Assembly: GCA_032716605.1 (NCBI GenBank) | Contig: CM064485.1 | Location: 29,725,558 to 29,789,557, forward strand | DNA length: 64,000 nt | Source: Paralithodes platypus | Taxonomy: Eukaryota; Arthropoda; Malacostraca; Decapoda; Lithodidae | Direction of reading: 5' to 3' | Translations under genes and position numbers: made by a program | Part shown: piece after piece, positions 59,238 through 64,000 of the stretch | Layout: each line of letters opens with the position of its first letter | Position numbering within the stretch: the first letter of the stretch is position 1 | Notes under the pieces: generated by a model | The model's input: the letters and a program-made list of their open reading frames with translations, nothing else | Told to the model about the DNA's origin: nothing | Database searches by the model: none

Positions 59238-60817
59238 TTATGGGTCCTGTCTCCTTCTCAATTCTCTGGGCGGAGGAGTTCTCTCATTTATGAGGCCATT
59301 TCTTATTTTTCCAAAATCATAATCATTAACCTTCCTCCAGCATTTCTTTAGTGTAATACGTCCATCATTGAGTTTAGCATAGATGTCATCAGGTGTGAGA
59401 GTACGATCAGTATAGGTCCACTTATATACTCCACTGCTAACTCCCTCCAATAGCTCTTGCAAGGTAATTTTCCCGAGCGGCCAGCCTTTTGAGGTCTTTG
59501 TGAGGAAAATTATTCCCAGCTTCTCTGCTGTGTACTTTTCTCGCCTCGCGTCACCTCCCATCAGAACCTCTCCTTCCTCCTCAATGGTGAGTGAATATTC
59601 ATCCATCAGTCCATCTATGTCTGCCTCTAGAGACGTGATAGTTGAGATAGGTGATTGTTGTCGTTGTGGTTGAGCATGTTGTTGTTCAGATTGGGCCTGT
59701 GGTTGCTGCTGCGGTTGTTGCTGAGGCTGCTGCTGTTCTGTCTGAATTTGTATTGGTTGTTGTTCGGGTTGAGGCTGCAGGTATGCGGACGTCACTCGCG
59801 GCATAGATCTGAAGGCTCCCAGTTCGAAAATTGTGTCAGAGGGTGGATTGGCTGGGGCTTTCATTGTTGGTAGATTATTAGCACTTATTATGTTGTTTAG
59901 CTCTTTCTCGTAACTCCAATGTTCGTAAGGTGAGCATGAATCATGCACTGTAGAATCAAGGTGGGTGTGTCTTTTCCCACAGCGAGACTCAGTTGCGGAG
60001 TCATCTGGGGGTTGATGTTAGAGTTCCCTTGGGTGGCCCTACTATATGTCATACCCGTCGCATTGCTAACGGGCCTGACTATATTTGCCGATGTTATTGC
60101 AGAAGTAGATTTGCGTTTCTCCTTTGTAACTGTCTTCCTCATCTTGCATTTCATCTCCATAGTCCCATGGTTCTCTTTACAGTTGATGCATTTTTTATTG
60201 CTATTTTTACAGTCCCGCCAGGTGTGTCCTTCTTCAGAGAACATGGAGCATATCTTGAATGTCTTTGGTTGGGGGCATTGGTTTGTGTTATGATGTTCAA
60301 TTTTGTAGCATCTCAAACACGTTTTTATCGGGATGAAAGTTTCCTGCTGAATCTGGGCCGGGTTGACCTTTAGGTTGTACATAAGCAACCCTGAGTTAGT
60401 GGCTTTAGTTGCGGTCTTGGCATTGTGGAAGGTAATTTTAATGATGTTGGAATGCAGGAACTTATAAACCTCTGAAATTTCATTCACAGTCCAGGCATTA
60501 GACTTCTCCATCTCCACTTTGATATTATCTGCATCATTGCAGTAGATAATGTCATCAACCCTGAACAGCAGTATGCTTCGCCTACATTTCAATTCTGGTG
60601 GTAAGATGGGCGTGAATCCATGTTCTGTAAGTTGTTGACAAGAACCAGGTAAAAATATTTTGTCAGCCTCGAGATCCGCAGTGGTGAGAACAACATATCC
60701 ATCGTTAGTATCAATGATTTTGTTGGCATAGACATCATTACTGCTGAGTATCTCCAGCAGTTTCACCTTCGTTTTCTTATCTCGGGGAGTGCCATGTTTT
60801 ATTTTCACTCTACCCAT
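59238..60817 (-). pseudogene. LINE E ORF1, Gag-like zinc-knuckle protein (one frameshift)
   Basis: Starts MGRVKIKHGTPRDKKTKVK. An RNA-binding-like fold region precedes zinc knuckles CLRCYKIEHHNTNQC, CSMFSEEGHTWRDC and CINCKENHGTMEMKC. The frame shifts at about 59945, and the remainder (59948-59238) contains a Gln-rich tract (about 59645-59760) and ends GKIRNGLINERTPPPREL. It is directly upstream of ORF2. Confidence 0.85.
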
Positions 60818-60830
60818 GTTTGTTGATTTT

Positions 60831-62340
60831 CATGCCAATAATGGATGACAAGTATAGAGATCGGAGTTGGAAAATTTAAGAGTTACGTTAATTTCCCTTA
60901 ATCAACATGGGAGACAGACGACCAAGTATGTCTAGGTAGCAAGGGTAAAATTAGGACCTCCAGATAGTGTTGAAGAACAAGAATATAAGTTATTAAAAAG
61001 GAACACAATATCCCATGAGTTAAAACTTCTTAACAAATAAGAAGCCTTAAGGCAAGGATAAGGGAATGAGAATTTTACGTTAATATAGTCAAATTGCCAA
61101 ATGCAAGACAAGGAAACTGGGGATGGGAAAACAAAGGATAATTACGTTAAAGTTAAATACAAAATTAAAATGAAATTTAAAAACACCGAGGTTGAACTAT
61201 GAGAAGAAATTAAAAATTTAGTAAAAGAGGGACAATGAAGTTAAAAGGAGTGCAAGAAAAGTTCCTGCCAGATCAAGTAAAAAACGTTCCAGCCAATCAG
61301 GAGTGAGCTGGCCTGCCAGAAGACTCTTCGTGATCCTGGGAACACGGGCAAGCACACAAGCAAGAACCATGGAATTAAAAAAAGCTCCAAACCCCGCTGT
61401 CGTGACAAACAGAATGTAGTTAATAAAATGAAATTAAAATTTGAAAATAAACACAATATCCAAGGAGTTAAAACTTCTTAATAAAATAAGAAGCCTTAAG
61501 GCAAGGATAAGGGAATAAGAAAAATTACGTTATTATGAAGTCAAACTACAAAAATGTAGGCAAAAAACAAGCTAAAATTAAGAAAGCAATAAATTTACGT
61601 TAAAGGATAGAGATAAAGGGAAATTTACGTTAATATTAGGTCAAACTACAAAATGCAGGACAACAAACAAGCAGAAGTCAAGTTGCAAGAAAAGTTACGT
61701 TAAATTTAAATACAAACTAGGAAGAAATGTTTAAAAACAAAATAAAATAAGGTGCAGTTAAAAAGCTCTCAGGCCACCCACCGCCTAATCCCTGGACTGA
61801 TTTCAGCTAAGATAAAACCTAATCCTAAGTGCCCTTGGTGTCACCCTACGGATGACACCTGTTAGCTAACCTACCTAGCGCCTTGGGCTGCCAGCACCCC
61901 TTAACCACCAGCCTCTAAAGGCTGTCGAATGGTGTTTGGGTACCAGTGCCACTGGAGCGTCTAACCCCTAACAATACCCTGCTGCCAACTTTTCCTCCCT
62001 CAGCTCCTAATGAGCCCCCCTCATGGAACCACCCTGCGGTGGCCCTTCAGGGTTCGATTCGGTACTAAAGAAGGCAGCGTCTACTGGGTGGGACGGGCAA
62101 GTAATAAAAAAAAAGAAAGGGTGCTGAAACCAGTCCAGGTAAAAAACGGCAGAGACCAAAAAGCAGACTCAAGAGTAAAATTCCTGAGTCCAGCTAAAAA
62201 TGACTAAAATGAAGAAAAATCTTCAAGAGTAAAAAAAACAGAGTCCAGAAATGGCCAAAACTCTGTCAGTTAAAACACTTATTGGCGAATGGGTTTCCAG
62301 AGGGCTAGGGGAACGACTGTCCAGGACAAGCAAGTGGAAG
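60831..62340. other. non-coding region with direct repeats; possible LINE E 5' UTR
   Basis: No gene seen. A block of about 110 bp (ACTTCTTAACAAATAAGAAG, CCTTAAGGCAAGGATAAGGG) occurs at 61000-61110 and 61448-61563, about 448 bp apart. The phrase TTTACGTTAA recurs about eight times between 60880 and 61700. A C-rich stretch at 61760-62080 has no clear affiliation. Confidence 0.55.
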
Positions 62341-62344
62341 GAAG

Positions 62345-62430
62345 TGGTAAAGGAATGATAAAAAGGTAAACAGGAAGGGTATATATAGAGGGTGGAGGAT
62401 CAGAGGAGGCGGAAAACAGGGGGCAAAAGT
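62345..62430 (-). promoter_or_regulatory. Penelope-like leader with TATA-like motif, inverted copy
   Basis: The 85-bp stretch GGAATGATAAAAAGGTAAAC ... GGCGGAAAACAGGGGGCAAA is the reverse complement of 63520-63605. On the minus strand it reads CACCCTCTATATATACCC, a plausible TATA box. It lies after the Penelope-like ORF, as a terminal repeat would. Confidence 0.75.
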
Positions 62431-62479
62431 CTGCTATTGGTGGAAGGGTAAACTAGGAGAGAGAAAGGGGGTAACCGCT

Positions 62480-63510
62480 TCACGCATGCGCACTGGATGC
62501 GGGATGGTGGTCGATAGGTGGGGTCGAAGCTGATTGGCTGCGTGTCGAGGGGCGTGGCCTAAGTTGTGTGGCGCCTGCAGAAGACGAAGCTGAAGGAGGT
62601 AGCGCGGGGGGCTGCGTCAAGGGCACCGGGGGGCGAGGAGGGGTGTTAGGTCCTGTAGGGTAGTGCCTTTTGGCAGAAGGAAGGATCTGAAGGTCCAGAG
62701 TTTGGTTGTTGATGTTGGGATGTAAAGCTTGGATATATAAAGCTTCGAGTATAGGTAATCTCCTAGGGTCACTTTCTTTATCGAGTATGGTGTTGTGTTT
62801 CTCTAACTCGTTGCGTGTGAGGTGAGGGTGGTTAGGGGTGAGATAGTGGTCTTTGATGGCTCCAGCCTGAAGGTGAAGAGTTAACCGACGTGAAAGACGA
62901 GTCTGCGTCATACCAATATAGGAATGAGGTCCACAGTCCTCATAATTACAGGTATGTTGGTAAATGACGTGATCGTCGGTCATCGGGCTCTTTATCTTGG
63001 TGGAGGCTGGTTTGTTGCGGAGAACGAGGTTGGAGGTCTTGGGGGATTTGTAATAAATTATTAATTTGATTTTGTTTTCCGGGTTGGTTGGGTGGACATG
63101 CTTGGAGATTATTTCTTTTAAGACGGCCTCGTCATTTTTGTGTTCAGAGGACATGTAATTGCGGTAGAAGATCTTAATTTCATTGGGGGGGTCAATGTTG
63201 GGAGGGCTTTGGGTGTACCATTTTTCAAGATGGTGGTTGATGGTGCTGGAGATGTCGGAGTTGGAGTATCCGTTATTTACTAAAACTTGGGATAGTCTTT
63301 CTAGTTCCTGGTAGGTGTCGGCCCAGGTAGAGCAGTGCGTGAGGGCTCTCCTAACATAGGCGGAGATGGAGGATAGAAAATAACGGCGGGGGCATTCACT
63401 ATCACCGTTGAGGCATTGTCCTGTGTTAGTTGGTTTAATGTAGACGGTGGTTTTGAACCCATGGTCGTTCAGAGCTACGAGGATGTCGAGGAAGGGGAGT
63501 TGTCCATTGT
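62480..63510 (-). pseudogene. Penelope-like element: RT C-terminus with GIY-YIG endonuclease
   Basis: The minus-strand frame is open for 359 codons. It begins in RT coding (NNGQLPFLDILVALNDHGFK, TTVYIKPTNTGQCLNGDSEC, YFLSSISAYVRRALTHCSTW), passes a linker, then a GIY-YIG nuclease: HVIYQHTC, SYIGMTQTRLSRRLTLHLQA, and a Glu in ILEALYIQALHPNIN. This domain order is diagnostic of Penelope-like retroelements. The catalytic RT fingers and palm are missing. The first roughly 16 codons derive from the inverted leader at 63520-63560. The Pro-rich C-terminus (PPRPPVPLTQPPALPPS) is atypical. Confidence 0.88.
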
Positions 63511-63519
63511 TAAATTTTT

Positions 63520-63813
63520 CACTTTTGCCCCCTGTTTTCCGCCTCCTCTGATCCTCCACCCTCTATATATACCCTTCCTGTTTACCTTTTTATCATTCCT
63601 TCCTTACTTGATAATGCTGGTTGTCCAGTGAAACGCGTCGTATATCCTGTATCTTCATGTACTTTAATGTAACCCTGTACCACCATGAATTTTGCTCATC
63701 TCCTTCATCTACTTCCTGCCACCCAGCGAAAACTCATCAGAGACCTGGAAACTTTGAATAATAAAATTTCCAACGCAGAAATTGCCATTTCTTTCAACCT
63801 CGTATGTATTAAA

Positions 63814-63818
<5 letters not shown>
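63520..63818 (+). pseudogene. Penelope-like element, inverted leader and N-terminal fragment
   Basis: The plus strand carries the TATA-containing leader (CACCCTCTATATATACCC), a GAAACGCGTCGTATATCC stretch, and the ATG at 63685 starting MNFAHLLHLLPATQRKLIRD. It runs to LVCIKE and then enters (TA)n. It is head-to-head with the minus-strand RT/nuclease fragment and is an inverted match to 55288-55540. Confidence 0.82.
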
Positions 63819-63882
<64 letters not shown>

Positions 63883-63901
63883 ATATAATATTATATATAT
63901 A
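63818..63901. repeat. (TA)n microsatellite
   Basis: About 40 TA units with small breaks near 63871 and 63888, at the same position in the Penelope-like ORF region where the 55-kb copy also meets TA repeats. Confidence 0.95.
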
Positions 63902-64000
63902 AGCGAGAGGGAAAACTAATGACAAGCCCTACATCACCAGCCTAAAAAAAAAAAAAGTGTCCCATCACCTCATCAGTGTGCCTTCACCTCCCCTCTATGT

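Larger units (their letters stand above)
56475..60830 (-). mobile_element. LINE E: two-ORF non-LTR retrotransposon
   Basis: About 4.4 kb of coding region on the minus strand: ORF1 (60817-59238) with zinc knuckles, a 4-bp gap, and ORF2 (59233-56475) with endonuclease and reverse transcriptase. No RNase H domain was recognised after the RT. Each ORF carries one frameshift. Directly repeated sequence at 60.8-61.7 kb upstream may be its 5' UTR. Clade uncertain (I/Nimb-like by motif). Confidence 0.87.

Overview
The window is eukaryotic repeat-rich DNA with no bacterial or organellar gene organisation. It is packed with non-LTR retrotransposons, a Penelope-like element, tRNA-derived and other SINEs, small inverted-repeat transposons (MITEs), long minisatellite arrays and many AC, CT, TA, ATT and CTAT microsatellites. 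This texture fits an arthropod, and a decapod crustacean seems most likely, but that is an inference from repeat style and not from a diagnostic gene. Only one ORF looks like a possible intact host gene: a coiled-coil protein at 48311-49888.

Layout. 1-4.4 kb: LINE 3' ends, an AAC-tailed SINE (two copies) and three MITEs. 4.4-14.6 kb: a decayed CR1-like LINE (family A, minus strand) split by a 7.0-kb plus-strand LINE with RNase H (family B), which is bounded by a perfect 17-bp target-site duplication. Family A also carries a TTAA-flanked MITE inside its reverse transcriptase. 14.6-22.2 kb: LINE and SINE fragments, very long CT and TA runs, and a 46-bp minisatellite. 22.3-29.15 kb: a 47-bp satellite of about 146 units. 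29.2-34.2 kb: short tandem repeats and two head-to-tail SINEs in an AC repeat. 34.3-37.9 kb: a very uniform 28-bp satellite of about 129 units. 38.4-44.5 kb: two minus-strand copies of LINE D with a SINE between them, with every junction falling in (AC/TG)n. 44.5-48.2 kb: GA repeats, MITEs, a 52-bp repeat and hairpin-bearing dispersed repeats. 48.3-49.9 kb: the coiled-coil gene. 50-51.9 kb: simple repeats. 52.1-55.1 kb: LINE C (plus). 55.3-63.9 kb: LINE E (minus) lying between two inverted fragments of a Penelope-like element.

How the parts relate. The window reads as layered insertions. TTAA-specific MITEs sit inside LINEs, and in one case the broken reading frame is restored by removing the element plus one TTAA. 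LINE D and the tRNA-Val-like SINE both sit inside AC microsatellites, and their AC tracts appear to serve as sites for further insertions. A roughly 450-bp dispersed repeat with two adjacent hairpins lies beside or within all four long minisatellites. None of the retrotransposons is intact: every ORF2 has at least one frameshift or stop. All family and clade names here come from reading motifs by eye and not from database searches.
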